Shown here: positions 8,030 through 16,993 of the stretch, in pieces
Position numbering within the stretch: the first letter of the stretch is position 1
Layout: the number at the start of each line of letters is the position of its first letter
Assembly (NCBI RefSeq): GCF_036321025.1
Contig: NZ_JAZAPB010000002.1
Coordinates: 744,001-808,000 of the forward strand
Origin: Alteraurantiacibacter hainanensis
GTDB lineage: Bacteria > Pseudomonadota > Alphaproteobacteria > Sphingomonadales > Sphingomonadaceae
Direction: 5' to 3'
Length of the DNA: 64,000 bases
The notes under the pieces: generated by a model
The model's input: the letters and a program-made list of their open reading frames with translations, nothing else
Told to the model about the DNA's origin: nothing
Database searches by the model: none
Translations under genes and position numbers: made by a program

Positions 8030-9688
8030 ATGGGTCGAATCACCACCAGCGCGGCATTTCTGCTTGCCGCCGTATTGCCTGGCTTGCCGGCGTCTGCACA
8101 AACGAGCGCGGATTTCGATTTCGTCGAATACGCCGCCCTCGACCCGGCGCCTGAGGCGGAAGCGGATCATTATCGGAACCCCGTGTTGCCGGGCTTTCAT
8201 CCGGACCCGTCGATCGTCCGCGTCGGCGACGATTTCTATGCCGTGACATCGACGTTCAGCTGGTGGCCCGGCCTGCCGATCTTCCACAGCCGCAATCTGG
8301 TGGACTGGCAGCTCGTGGGCAATGCCATCAACAGGCGCGATCAGATGGATTTCTCGGGCTTGGGCACCAACCGCGGCCTCTTCGCCCCGGCCATCACCCA
8401 CCATGACGGACGCTTCTGGATTGCGAACACCTGCATCGATTGCGGCGGCAATTTCGTCATCACCGCCGACCGTGCCGACGGGGAATGGAGCGACCCCGCC
8501 TGGCTGGATTTCGGCGGCATCGATCCCTCGCTCTACTTCGAGGATGGCCGGGCCTGGATAGTCTACAACGACGCGCCGCCGGGAGAGCCCCTTTACGAGG
8601 GACATCGTGCCCTGTGGCTGCAGGAATTCGATCCCGAAGCGATGAAGATGTTGCCCGAGCGCACATTGCTGGTGAACGGGGGCGTGGACCTTTCGCAGCA
8701 GCCTGTCTGGGCCGAAGGACCGCATATCTACAAGATCGACGGCTGGTATTACCTGCTGGCGGCCGAGGGCGGCACGGCGGACCAGCATTCCCAGACGATC
8801 TATCGGTCGCGCAAAATCGATGGACCATACGAGCCGGGCCCGATCAATCCTATCCTCACCCAGCGCGATCTGCCTGCTGACAGGCCCGACCGGGTCGAGG
8901 CAACCGGCCACGCGGACATGGTGCAGCTGGACGACGGCAACTGGTGGGGACTGTTCCTGGCGACGCGGCCATTCGCTGGCCAGTCGACACTGCTCGGCCG
9001 GGAGACGTTCCTGCTGCCGGTGCAATGGCAGGATGGCTGGCCGTTCTTCCTGGAGCGCGGCGAGCCGGTTCCGCTCGTCACCCGGCGGCCAGACCTTCCT
9101 GCGTTCGACGGGGAGGAATGGGACAACTGGCGCGACGACTTCGATGCCATCGCGCTTTCGCCCGAATGGATCACGCTCCGCAGCCCCGGCGAGCGTTCGC
9201 AGATCCTGCACGACATAGAGACGGGCGCGATGCGGCTCGTCCCGGGCGAGGCTGCGGCGGGAAGCCTGTCGCGCCCCGCGTTCATCGGGCGCAGGATGCG
9301 GCACCATTCGGCGCAGATCACCACCTCGGTCGATTTCGAGGGCGAACGTATCGGAGACTTCGCGGGATTGCTCGCCTTCATGGATGAAGGGCATTTCCTG
9401 ACAATCGGGCTGGAACGCGCGGCGGAGGGGGCGCAGGTCGTGGTTCGCATGCGCAAGGACCCGGACGACAGTGAACTTGGCGAAGTCCTCCACGAGGCAG
9501 CCTGGCCGCACGATGCCGCCGAGCTTCGCCTGACCCTGCGCGGGGGCAGTGCGGTGCCAGCCTGGCGCGCCGCCGGTGAAACCTGGAACGAGTTTCCCGC
9601 CGTCGACGTCGAACCTCTCGCCTCCATCCACGCGGGCCTGTTCACGGGCCTCGTCGTCGGCCCTTACGCGGTGGCGGGCGAGCGCTAG
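8030..9688 (+). CDS. GH43 beta-xylosidase/alpha-L-arabinofuranosidase, exported
   Basis: 552 residues with a Sec signal peptide (TTSAAFLLAAVLPGLPASA). The N-terminal five-bladed propeller carries the GH43 triad: base Asp59 in GFHPDPSIV, pKa-tuning Asp166 in GGIDPSLYF, and acid Glu230 in VWAEGPHIYK. The region after about residue 370 resembles the beta-sandwich of two-domain GH43 xylosidases. The start ATG follows an AGGGAGA ribosome site. It is transcribed divergently from xylX across a shared LacI-type operator, so xylose-releasing enzyme and xylose catabolism are probably co-induced. Predicted product is D-xylose from xylo-oligosaccharides in the periplasm, with arabinofuranosidase as the alternative. 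Confidence 0.88.
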   Translation: MGRITTSAAFLLAAVLPGLPASAQTSADFDFVEYAALDPAPEAEADHYRNPVLPGFHPDPSIVRVGDDFYAVTSTFSWWPGLPIFHSRNLVDWQLVGNAINRRDQMDFSGLGTNRGLFAPAITHHDGRFWIANTCIDCGGNFVITADRADGEWSDPAWLDFGGIDPSLYFEDGRAWIVYNDAPPGEPLYEGHRALWLQEFDPEAMKMLPERTLLVNGGVDLSQQPVWAEGPHIYKIDGWYYLLAAEGGTADQHSQTIYRSRKIDGPYEPGPINPILTQRDLPADRPDRVEATGHADMVQLDDGNWWGLFLATRPFAGQSTLLGRETFLLPVQWQDGWPFFLERGEPVPLVTRRPDLPAFDGEEWDNWRDDFDAIALSPEWITLRSPGERSQILHDIETGAMRLVPGEAAAGSLSRPAFIGRRMRHHSAQITTSVDFEGERIGDFAGLLAFMDEGHFLTIGLERAAEGAQVVVRMRKDPDDSELGEVLHEAAWPHDAAELRLTLRGGSAVPAWRAAGETWNEFPAVDVEPLASIHAGLFTGLVVGPYAVAGER

Positions 9689-9699
9689 AAACGCTCGCC
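9677..9699. terminator. hairpin at the GH43/GH5 convergent junction
   Basis: GGCGAGCG, seven-base loop, CGCTCGCC: a perfect 8-bp GC-rich stem that includes the GH43 stop codon. It lies between two convergent genes. No T-tract follows on either strand, so it is a weak candidate for a bidirectional terminator or an mRNA-end stabiliser. Confidence 0.35.
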
Positions 9700-9715
9700 T
9701 TCACCCGCGTACCGA

Positions 9716-10750
9716 CTATTCCGGCAGACCGATGGCTGCGCGCATTCCCGGCAGCCATTCGCCTTCTTCCCGATCCCAGAACGGGAACGTATTGGCATAG
9801 CCCCAGACGCAAATGCCGATGCCGGTGGGCTCAAAGGCTTCCCGCACCGTCCGGTGATAGGTGGCGCGATCCTCGGTCGAGATATGCAGGTCGTAGGCAC
9901 CGGTTTCACCCATGAAGGGAACGAGGCCGGTGCGTTCGATGTAGCTGCGCACCTTGTCCACGTCCGCGGCCAATCGTTGGCGATCTTTCGCCGTCGGAAA
10001 TTCGCGTCCCGGCGGCGGAACGTCGGGCTCTGTCCAACTGGCGCCCTGATGGGTGAAAGCGAAAGGATCGTAATAGTGGAAGGTGGGATAGATATTCTGA
10101 TCGCTGGGTAGCGGAAGGGTCGCGAGCGAATCGATGCCGCTCCAGTTCTCGCCCCCGATGATGACAGGGCGTGTCGGATGGCTGGCTCTCACCGCTTCGA
10201 GCGCAGGATCGAGGGTTTGCAGCAGGTTCGAATGATCGAAATTGTTGTGCGGCTCGTTCTCCAGCTCGAACCAGAGGCTGTCTTCCGGATACCCCTCGAA
10301 CCGCTCGGCAATCTGCCGCCAGACTGCTCCATGCCATTCGGCCACGGCGAGCGGGTCCTCGTGGATGGGGTCGAAATGGTGACTGTTGAGGATGACATTG
10401 AGGTCGGCTGCCAAGGCTTGGTCGACCACTTCCTGAACCCGGTCCATCCAGGCGGGATCGACGGTCCAGGGCGCTTCCTGCAGGGTCTTGTTGTGCCAGC
10501 GAACGGGAAGGCGAACGGTATCGAAACCCGCTTCGCTGATCCGGGTGAAGTCTTCCGCCGCGATTGGCGCGCCTCCCCAACTGCTTTCCTGGTTTGCTTC
10601 GAGCATGTTGCCCATGTTGACGCAGGTTCCGACCGGCAGCCCCGATGCCGAGGCCGATGCGGTAGTCGCCGGAACGGCTGGCGTCGACTGGGCCATTCCC
10701 AGAGCCGGAAGTGACAGCAGGCTGATACCCAGAAATAAGGTGCGCTTCAT
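9716..10750 (-). CDS. GH5 endoglucanase-like, exported
   Basis: 344 residues with a Sec signal peptide (FLGISLLSLPALGMAQ). A GH5 catalytic barrel with FDTVRLPVRW, LNVILNSHHFD, acid/base Glu166 in FELENEPHN and nucleophile Glu282 in FMGETGAY. Overall it looks like the bacterial cellulase/endoglucanase group. It is a single-gene unit: the next gene upstream on this strand ends at 10849, and a perfect palindromic operator lies 41 bases upstream of its ATG. Likely cleaves internal beta-1,4 links in glucan or xyloglucan-type chains in the periplasm. The exact polysaccharide cannot be read from sequence. Confidence 0.83.
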   Translation of the reverse strand: MKRTLFLGISLLSLPALGMAQSTPAVPATTASASASGLPVGTCVNMGNMLEANQESSWGGAPIAAEDFTRISEAGFDTVRLPVRWHNKTLQEAPWTVDPAWMDRVQEVVDQALAADLNVILNSHHFDPIHEDPLAVAEWHGAVWRQIAERFEGYPEDSLWFELENEPHNNFDHSNLLQTLDPALEAVRASHPTRPVIIGGENWSGIDSLATLPLPSDQNIYPTFHYYDPFAFTHQGASWTEPDVPPPGREFPTAKDRQRLAADVDKVRSYIERTGLVPFMGETGAYDLHISTEDRATYHRTVREAFEPTGIGICVWGYANTFPFWDREEGEWLPGMRAAIGLPE

Positions 10751-10790
10751 CGGAACATCTCCCTTTGCCGACCGCCTTTGACAGTCTCTT

Positions 10791-10804
10791 CGGTAGCGCT
10801 ACCA
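10791..10804. promoter_or_regulatory. LacI-type operator upstream of GH5 endoglucanase
   Basis: CGGTAGCGCTACCA; the inner 12 bases GGTAGCGCTACC are a perfect palindrome. It lies 41 bases upstream of the GH5 ATG at 10750 on the minus strand, a normal place for a repressor over a promoter. It shares its core with the sites at 7959, 14442, 14621 and 18055. Confidence 0.75.
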
Positions 10805-10848
10805 TGAAGCCAAATCTCGGGCAAACCGTCCGTTTCGAAACGGGCCGG

Positions 10849-11856
10849 TTACTGTCCTGCAAGAACCTGCAAGATGAAGCGGCGGATCATTTCGTCGCGC
10901 TGCGGTGAAGGCGGACCGGTCACCGTGCGGGCGTGGGGCGGCAGATGTTGCGCGGCTTCGGGCGCAGATTCATCGAAGACGAAATGATCGAACCACGAAC
11001 GCCACGCTTCGCGTTGCCCCGGTGGGTGGTCGCGGATGGCAAGGATCGCGTGGACGAGCGCCAGGAAACCCCCTCCGTGCCTCGCGTCGTTGTGCCAGTA
11101 GTTGACGAGAACGCTGATCGGATCGCTGGCCTGGACATGATGCCACCACAGCGTGGGAATGTAGATCGCATCGCCGGGTTCGAGGTCTGCAACCTGGCCA
11201 AGGCGCTGGGCCTCTGAAAAGCGCGGGTAGCGCTCGAGATCGGGTGAGACGGGATCGACCATGCTGACCGGCTGGCCGGCAAGCGTCATGTCCAGGGGGC
11301 CGACATAGAGGTTCGGGGTCGCCTCCGGCGGAAAGAGCGTGAAGCGCCGCTTGCCCAGGGCGACGACGGCGAAGTTGTCCGACAGGTCGAAGTGCGTTGC
11401 GACCTGCGTTGCATTTCCCAGCCACACGCGAGTGACCGGGTTCATCTGCCGCGAAACGAGCGGGAAGCGGTGTTCGCTATCGAACCGGGGCAGGTGAGCC
11501 TGTGTCGCGGCGGCCCCGGCATAGATCCCGATCGGATGGGGCATTTCGCTGATTTCCAGCAGGTGCTGGGCGAGCTGGGACAGGCTCGCCTTCTGGCGCT
11601 GGAAATTGAAGCCGCGCAGGTCGGCGGAGTAGAAGAACCGCCCCTTCTCGGAAGGAGGGGCGATCATCAGGTCGGTGGGTGCGCCGTTGTCGAGACCGGT
11701 GAGGTAGGACATTGCCTGGGCCGCCGATTCCTTGCCGGCCTCGATGAGAGGCCAGTCGGCAACCGCGCCGCGTATCACGACAGGCTTGTAGAGCGGCCTG
11801 ATATCGCGATCGAAGCTCTCGGGATCGGTGGCGGCAATTTCCTCGACCGGGCTCAT
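10849..11856 (-). CDS. cupin-like (JmjC/FIH-type) domain protein
   Basis: 335 residues of the Cupin_8 family. The iron-ligand pattern is visible: THFDLSDN gives His155 and Asp157, and IPTLWWHHV gives His240. LYKPVVIRGAVADWP is the usual N-terminal motif and the core cupin strands lie between. Relatives are Fe(II)/2-oxoglutarate hydroxylase-like; in sphingomonads they often sit in carbohydrate or TonB-receptor loci, with unknown substrate. It starts 31 bases after the GH3 gene on the same strand, so it is probably co-transcribed with it. A TTG seven codons upstream is an alternative start, and neither has a strong ribosome site. The family call is good; function is unknown. Confidence 0.75.
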   Translation of the reverse strand: MSPVEEIAATDPESFDRDIRPLYKPVVIRGAVADWPLIEAGKESAAQAMSYLTGLDNGAPTDLMIAPPSEKGRFFYSADLRGFNFQRQKASLSQLAQHLLEISEMPHPIGIYAGAAATQAHLPRFDSEHRFPLVSRQMNPVTRVWLGNATQVATHFDLSDNFAVVALGKRRFTLFPPEATPNLYVGPLDMTLAGQPVSMVDPVSPDLERYPRFSEAQRLGQVADLEPGDAIYIPTLWWHHVQASDPISVLVNYWHNDARHGGGFLALVHAILAIRDHPPGQREAWRSWFDHFVFDESAPEAAQHLPPHARTVTGPPSPQRDEMIRRFILQVLAGQ

Positions 11857-11887
11857 GCCACGAGGTACTAACAGCAAATCCGATCGA

Positions 11888-14404
11888 TCACGAACACGGA
11901 AGCGTCACTTCTGCATCGGTACCCAGCCGCACTTCGCCGATGGCATAGTCTGCCGACCCCGTCGTCCTCAGGACGAACGGTTCGGTAAGCTGCTCGACGC
12001 TGGCCCCATGTTCACGCAGGCAGCGCAGGGGAACGCCGTAGCGCACCCACGCTTCGCTGGCAGGCAGCGCGACCTCGGTGAAGCCCTCGCTGTCCGGCCC
12101 GATGGCTCCCAGCATCGCGCTGTCGGGCGAGTCCCAGACCTTCAGGGTCACCAGCAGCATGACGTCTGCGTTGGTCTCGCGGTCGATGTTCAGCGCATCG
12201 AAGTTGCGCAGGGAAACACTGGCGGTGCCATCCTCGATCGTGAACCGGCGAGCGCCTTCCTGCACGCCGAAGTTCTCCGCCGAGATTGCCACACGGCCTT
12301 CCAGCGCTTCGGCGGGCACGGTCGTGATGCGCGTCTGCGCGTTGGCGTTGCCGCCGTTGACGAGCAGCGACCAGCGGGGCGCGGGAGCCCCGGCGCTGAA
12401 CCAGATCCTGCTGTCTCCGGCCGCGTCGCCAAGATCGATTTCGGGAAGGTCTTGCCAAGCGGACGGCGGGCTGTCGTAGGTGAGACCGTATCCAAGGTCG
12501 AACAGGGCTCCGTCCGCCATGTCGGCTGTCCGTGGCCAGTCGGCAGGCAGCTTGCCGGTGAAGTCGAACCGCGCCGAACCGTCGGGGTTCGCGACAAGCA
12601 CATCGGCAATGCCGCGGCCCTCGCTGCCGGGCAGCCAGGCGACCACGAATGCATCCGAGTTGTTGAGCGCGGGGTTCACGTAGAGCGGGCGACCGGTGAT
12701 CATCAGCGCGACCACGGGAATGCCCTGCGACTGCAACTCGCGCATGGTTGCGTAAGGGCCGGTCAATTCCGTATCCAGCGCCAGCGTCGCGCGGTCGCCC
12801 TGGAATTCCGCGTATGGCTGTTCACCGAAGACGACGACAGCCGCGTCGGGGCGCTGCGAGAAACTTCCATCGGGCGAAAGCTCGGCAGTGCCGCCGCCCG
12901 CTTCCACCGCCTCGCGAAGGCCGCTCCAGATCGAGGTCGCACCGGGAAAATGGGAGTTGTCGATACCGGTGCCCTGCCAGCTCAGCGTCCATCCACCGGA
13001 CTGCCGGGCGATATCGTCCGCACCCTCTCCTGCGACCAGCAACCGGCCGCCGGGTGCCAGCGGCAGCACGCCATCGTTGCGCAGCATCACCAGCGACTTG
13101 CGCACCGCTTCGCGGGCGATGGCGCGATGCTCGTCGGCTCCCAGCAGATCGTATTGTCCCGCCAGCGGCCTTGTCGAAGGGGCGCCTGCGTCGAAGATGC
13201 CGAGCCGGGCCTTCACCTCGAGTATGCGCGTTACTGCCTCGTCAATGCGTGACATCGGGATTTCACCGCTCTGAGCACGCGCCAGCAGATCGTCGTAGAC
13301 GGCGCGCCAGGTATCGGGCGCCATGTACATGTCGATACCGGCCATCAGGGCCTGCGGGCAGCTTTCGTTCGTGCACCCGGCCACCTGCCCGTGCGCGTTC
13401 CAGTCGGATACCACTAAGCCGCTGAAGTCGAAGCGATCCTTCAGCACGTCGGTAACCAGCGACCGGTTGCCAGTCATCTTCACGCCTTCCCAGCTGGAAA
13501 AGCTGATCATCACCGTGGCCACGCCCTCCGCTATCGCGGGGCCATAGGGCAGGCCGTGAATATCGCGCAGTTCCTCTTCGCTGATGGAACTGTCGCCCTG
13601 ATCCACGCCGTTGTCGGTGCCGCCATCGGCAAGAAAATGCTTGGTCGAGGCAATGACGTAAGGCCCCTCCAGCAGGTTCTGGTTGCTGGGCGGGCCCTGC
13701 AGGCCGCGCACCATGGCCCCCACGTAGGACGCGACGAGTTCGGGGTCGGAGGAATAACCCTCGTAGGAACGCCCCCACCTGAAGTCCTGCGGCACCGCCA
13801 CCGTGGGCGCGAAGGTCCACTCCTGCCCCGTCACGCGGATTTCGCGTGCTGTCGCCGCGCCGATGCGTTCGACCAACGCCGCATCGCGCATGGCGCCCAG
13901 CCCGATGTTATGGGGGAAGATGGTGGCGCCGATGATGTTGCTGTGGCCGTGGACAGCGTCCGTCCCCCAGATGATGGGAATTCCCACCCCGCCGTCGCTG
14001 GTATCGACAGAATGCCGGTAGAATTCGTCTGCCGCTGCGAGCCATTCGGGCGCCGGGGCCAGGTCGTTTCCATTGGGGCCGCTGTTTCCGCCGACGAGGA
14101 TCGACCCGAGATTGTAGGTCTGCACGTCCTCGGGCGTGACGCAGCACAGGTCCGCCTGCACCAGTTGCCCGATCTTTTCCTCCAGCGTCATCCGCGAAAG
14201 CAGTCCGGCAATCATGGCGCGATCCTGCGCCGGGACGACGACGGGGTAATCGTATTCGGGCCAGATGGACGGATCGGCCACGCCCGCATCGCTTGTCGCC
14301 AGCGGCCTGGAGGGAGGGCTCTGTCCGGTGTCAGCGCCCGGATAGGCACAGGCCGAAAGAAGCAGCGCTGCCACGCCGGACAACAACTTGGTCGTGCTGA
14401 TCAT
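11888..14404 (-). CDS. GH3 beta-glucan/xylan exohydrolase-like lipoprotein
   Basis: 838 residues. A signal peptide ends in the lipobox LLSAC, so it is probably a lipoprotein. The GH3 N-terminal barrel is clear (MTLEEKIGQLVQADLCC, GIPIIWGTDAVHGHSN, EWTFAPTVAVPQDFRWGRSYEG) and the nucleophile Asp is in VVSDWNAHG. The GH3 C-terminal sandwich is followed by a galactose-binding-like region (about 660-838), an architecture and length like marine ExoP glucan exohydrolases. The ATG with GGGGAAG ahead of it was preferred over one 12 codons upstream. It is divergent from a second GH3 gene across a 209-base region holding one operator, with a second operator just inside that gene. Likely releases glucose or xylose from oligosaccharides. 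Confidence 0.85.
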   Translation of the reverse strand: MISTTKLLSGVAALLLSACAYPGADTGQSPPSRPLATSDAGVADPSIWPEYDYPVVVPAQDRAMIAGLLSRMTLEEKIGQLVQADLCCVTPEDVQTYNLGSILVGGNSGPNGNDLAPAPEWLAAADEFYRHSVDTSDGGVGIPIIWGTDAVHGHSNIIGATIFPHNIGLGAMRDAALVERIGAATAREIRVTGQEWTFAPTVAVPQDFRWGRSYEGYSSDPELVASYVGAMVRGLQGPPSNQNLLEGPYVIASTKHFLADGGTDNGVDQGDSSISEEELRDIHGLPYGPAIAEGVATVMISFSSWEGVKMTGNRSLVTDVLKDRFDFSGLVVSDWNAHGQVAGCTNESCPQALMAGIDMYMAPDTWRAVYDDLLARAQSGEIPMSRIDEAVTRILEVKARLGIFDAGAPSTRPLAGQYDLLGADEHRAIAREAVRKSLVMLRNDGVLPLAPGGRLLVAGEGADDIARQSGGWTLSWQGTGIDNSHFPGATSIWSGLREAVEAGGGTAELSPDGSFSQRPDAAVVVFGEQPYAEFQGDRATLALDTELTGPYATMRELQSQGIPVVALMITGRPLYVNPALNNSDAFVVAWLPGSEGRGIADVLVANPDGSARFDFTGKLPADWPRTADMADGALFDLGYGLTYDSPPSAWQDLPEIDLGDAAGDSRIWFSAGAPAPRWSLLVNGGNANAQTRITTVPAEALEGRVAISAENFGVQEGARRFTIEDGTASVSLRNFDALNIDRETNADVMLLVTLKVWDSPDSAMLGAIGPDSEGFTEVALPASEAWVRYGVPLRCLREHGASVEQLTEPFVLRTTGSADYAIGEVRLGTDAEVTLPCS

Positions 14405-14441
14405 AGTCTTCCCCACCCACTGCAGCGCCAATGTTCCCAAA

Positions 14442-14455
14442 TGTGAGCGCTATCT
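14442..14455. promoter_or_regulatory. LacI-type operator, GH3/GH3 intergenic region (proximal to minus-strand gene)
   Basis: TGTGAGCGCTATCT. It has the AGCGCT core with a good right half (GCTATC) and a poorer left half. It lies 38 bases upstream of the minus-strand GH3 ATG. Its centre is 179 bases from that of the perfect site at 14621, close to 17 helical turns, so repressor looping between them is geometrically possible. Confidence 0.6.
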
Positions 14456-14613
14456 TTTTCTAGTTCAGTTGGGACAGCCTTATTGCGGCATCGACCTTTC
14501 CAGACAAGTGCAAGTTGACTCGAAAAGCTTGTTTACGACGCTTTTGCTTCCTATCACCCTGCTCAAAAGGGTCCCGGCTCGAACCGGAGATCGAACGGCG
14601 GAGAGAGATGTTC

Positions 14614-16929
14614 ATGCGGGTGATAGCGCTATCAGCAGCTGCGGCAATCGCGGGTCTGGCAGCCGGGGTGGCGAGTCCGGCTCAGCTTGCGGCCCAGGAT
14701 ATTGAGCGAAGCTCGCCTTCCGATGGCGAAGCGACCACCGACATCGACGCGCTGATCGCCCGGATGACCCTTGACGAGAAGATTGGTCAGCTGGTCCAGC
14801 GCATGGGCGGGCGTTCCAAGTCACTCAACTCGCGTCTCGGGCCGGAGGAGCTCGAGCGTGTGCGACGGGGGGAGGTCGGTTCCTACCTGCACGTCGCCGG
14901 GGCCGAGCCGTTGCGCGAATTGCAGCGCGTTGCAGTCGAGGAAAGCCGGCTGGGTATACCGCTGCTCTTCTCGATGGACGTGGTGCACGGGTATCGGACG
15001 ATCTTCCCCGTGCCGCTGGCCATGGCCGCCAGCTGGGATCCCGCCGATCTGGAACGCCACGCCCGCATCGCCGCGCGCGAAGCGAGCGCTGCGGGCTTGC
15101 ACTGGACCTTCGCCCCGATGGTGGATGTGGCGCGCGATCCGCACTGGGGAAGGGTGGTCGAGGGTGCGGGCGAAGACCCCTATCTCGGCAGCCGGATGGC
15201 AGAGGCGCAGGTGCGCGGCTTTCAGGGCAACGACCTGACGGCACCCGATACGATTATCGCCGGTACCAAGCATTTCGGCGCCTACGGAGCGGCGGAAGGC
15301 GGCCGCGACTATGCCGGCGCGGCTATTGGCGAGCGGACATTGCGCGAAGTCTATCTGCCGCCGTTCCACGCCGCCGTGGAAGCTGGAACCGCCAGCTTCA
15401 TGACGGCCTTCAACGCTCTCGACGGCGTGCCAACCACCGGCAATGCCGACCTGCTGCGCACGATGCTGCGCGAGGAGTGGGGCTGGGAAGGCTTGCTGCT
15501 GTCGGACTGGCGGGCGGTCGAGGAACTTCAGGCCCACGGCGTCGCGGCCTCGCGGGAGGACGCCGCACGCCTCGCTCTGCAGGCGAGCGTGGACATGGAC
15601 ATGGTCAGCGATGTCTATGCGCAGGACCTGAAGCAGGCGATCGAGGCGGACCCTACCTTGATGCCGCTACTGGATCAGGCCGTGGGGCGTATCCTCGTCG
15701 CGAAGCGCGATCTCGGCCTGTTCGACGATCCTTTCATCTATCACGACGCCCAGCGAGAGGCGCGCACGATCCTCTCCGCCGATCATCGCCAGGCCGCGCG
15801 CGAGATCGCCGAACGATCGATCGTCCTGCTGAAGAACGAGACCGGAATCCTGCCGCTGGCGCAATCTGCCGGGCGCATCGCACTGATAGGCGCTCTTGCT
15901 GACGATCCCTTGTCGCAACTGGGATCGTGGCGGGCGCAGGGGCGGGAGGAAGACGTGGTGACCTTGCGCACGGCCCTGGCAGCGCGAGATGCCGACCTGG
16001 TCTACGAACCTGGCGTCGATACCCGCTCCGACGATGCGTCGGGCATTCCGGCCGCCGTCGAGGCGGCGCAATCGGCCGATCTCGTGATACTGGCTCTTGG
16101 CGAAGACTACGACTGGTCGGGCGAGGCGCGCAGCCGTGCCTCGCTGGAACTGCCCGGTCGGCAGCAAGAGCTGTTCGACGCCCTGGCCGATACGGGCAAG
16201 CCCCTCGTCGTCGTGCTGATGGGCGGGCGGCCTCTGGCCATCCCCGAAATTGCCGAGCGCGCCGACGCTGTGCTGCACACCTGGCTCCTGGGGATCGAGG
16301 CGGGGCCCGCCATCACGGCCACGCTGTTCGGCGAGAACAATCCGGGCGGTAAGCTCCCCGCGAGTTTCCCCCGGGCGACGGGACAGGTGCCCGTGAATTA
16401 CGATCACCTGCCGAGCGGCAGGCCAGCGGACCCCGATCTCTCGCGGGATACGGCCCGCTACATGGATCAGCCGATAACGCCGCTCTACGCCTTCGGACAC
16501 GGCCTCAGCTATACAGATTTCACCTATGGCGAGCTGACAATCGAAGACGACCGCATCGCCGCGGACGGCGGCATCACCGCGATTTCGGTCGACGTTACCA
16601 ATTCAGGAGAGCGCGACGGAGACGAAGTCGTGCAACTCTACATTCGCGACCCCGTTGCCAGCGTGTCGCGTCCGGTCATGCAATTGCGCGGGTTCGAGCG
16701 CATTGCGATCCCCGCAGGTGAAACCCGGCGGGTGTCCTTCCGCTTGCGGGCGGACCAGTTCGCGCTCTGTGGGCAGGGCGGGGAATGGGTGATCGAGCCC
16801 GGCCGCATCGACATCATGGTCGGCAGCGCGTCGGACGATATTCGCGCGAGCGGGACGCTCTTCATCGAGGGGGAGGCGCGTGGCTCGATCGCGCCCGCCG
16901 CCATCGGCACCGTCTCGCAGACCCGATGA
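14614..16929 (+). CDS. GH3 beta-glucosidase/xylosidase (BglX-like), exported
   Basis: 771 residues with a Sec signal peptide (VIALSAAAAIAGLAAGVASPAQLAAQ). It has the full BglX-type architecture: N-terminal barrel (MTLDEKIGQLVQRMGG, LLFSMDVVHGYRT, GLHWTFAPMVDVARDPHWGR), nucleophile Asp298 in LLSDWRAVEEL, C-terminal sandwich, and an Fn3-like end (NSGERDGDEVVQLYIRD). Length is usual for periplasmic BglX. ATG at 14614 is preferred because the GGAGAG site is 8-9 bases upstream; ATG at 14608 is the alternative. A perfect 14-base operator palindrome overlaps codons 3 to 7. A GH5 gene follows 64 bases later and is probably in the same transcript. Confidence 0.88.
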   Translation: MRVIALSAAAAIAGLAAGVASPAQLAAQDIERSSPSDGEATTDIDALIARMTLDEKIGQLVQRMGGRSKSLNSRLGPEELERVRRGEVGSYLHVAGAEPLRELQRVAVEESRLGIPLLFSMDVVHGYRTIFPVPLAMAASWDPADLERHARIAAREASAAGLHWTFAPMVDVARDPHWGRVVEGAGEDPYLGSRMAEAQVRGFQGNDLTAPDTIIAGTKHFGAYGAAEGGRDYAGAAIGERTLREVYLPPFHAAVEAGTASFMTAFNALDGVPTTGNADLLRTMLREEWGWEGLLLSDWRAVEELQAHGVAASREDAARLALQASVDMDMVSDVYAQDLKQAIEADPTLMPLLDQAVGRILVAKRDLGLFDDPFIYHDAQREARTILSADHRQAAREIAERSIVLLKNETGILPLAQSAGRIALIGALADDPLSQLGSWRAQGREEDVVTLRTALAARDADLVYEPGVDTRSDDASGIPAAVEAAQSADLVILALGEDYDWSGEARSRASLELPGRQQELFDALADTGKPLVVVLMGGRPLAIPEIAERADAVLHTWLLGIEAGPAITATLFGENNPGGKLPASFPRATGQVPVNYDHLPSGRPADPDLSRDTARYMDQPITPLYAFGHGLSYTDFTYGELTIEDDRIAADGGITAISVDVTNSGERDGDEVVQLYIRDPVASVSRPVMQLRGFERIAIPAGETRRVSFRLRADQFALCGQGGEWVIEPGRIDIMVGSASDDIRASGTLFIEGEARGSIAPAAIGTVSQTR
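14621..14634. promoter_or_regulatory. perfect LacI-type operator inside the GH3 (BglX-like) coding start
   Basis: TGATAGCGCTATCA, a perfect 14-base palindrome at codons 3 to 7 of the BglX-like gene. It is the most symmetric of the five copies. A repressor here would act as a roadblock just downstream of the start, or loop to the site at 14442. The sequence is seen directly; the mechanism is inferred. Confidence 0.65.
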
Positions 16930-16993
16930 CGGCCCCGCACCCATCTGCAGACAATCATGGTGTCGTCGCCCATGCACCGGAGAAGGATTGCCG

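Noticed and set aside
7967..9631. 554-codon minus-strand frame opposite GH43
   Set aside because: The plus strand encodes a complete GH43 with signal peptide and catalytic triad; the antisense product is Arg/His/Gln-rich without motifs.
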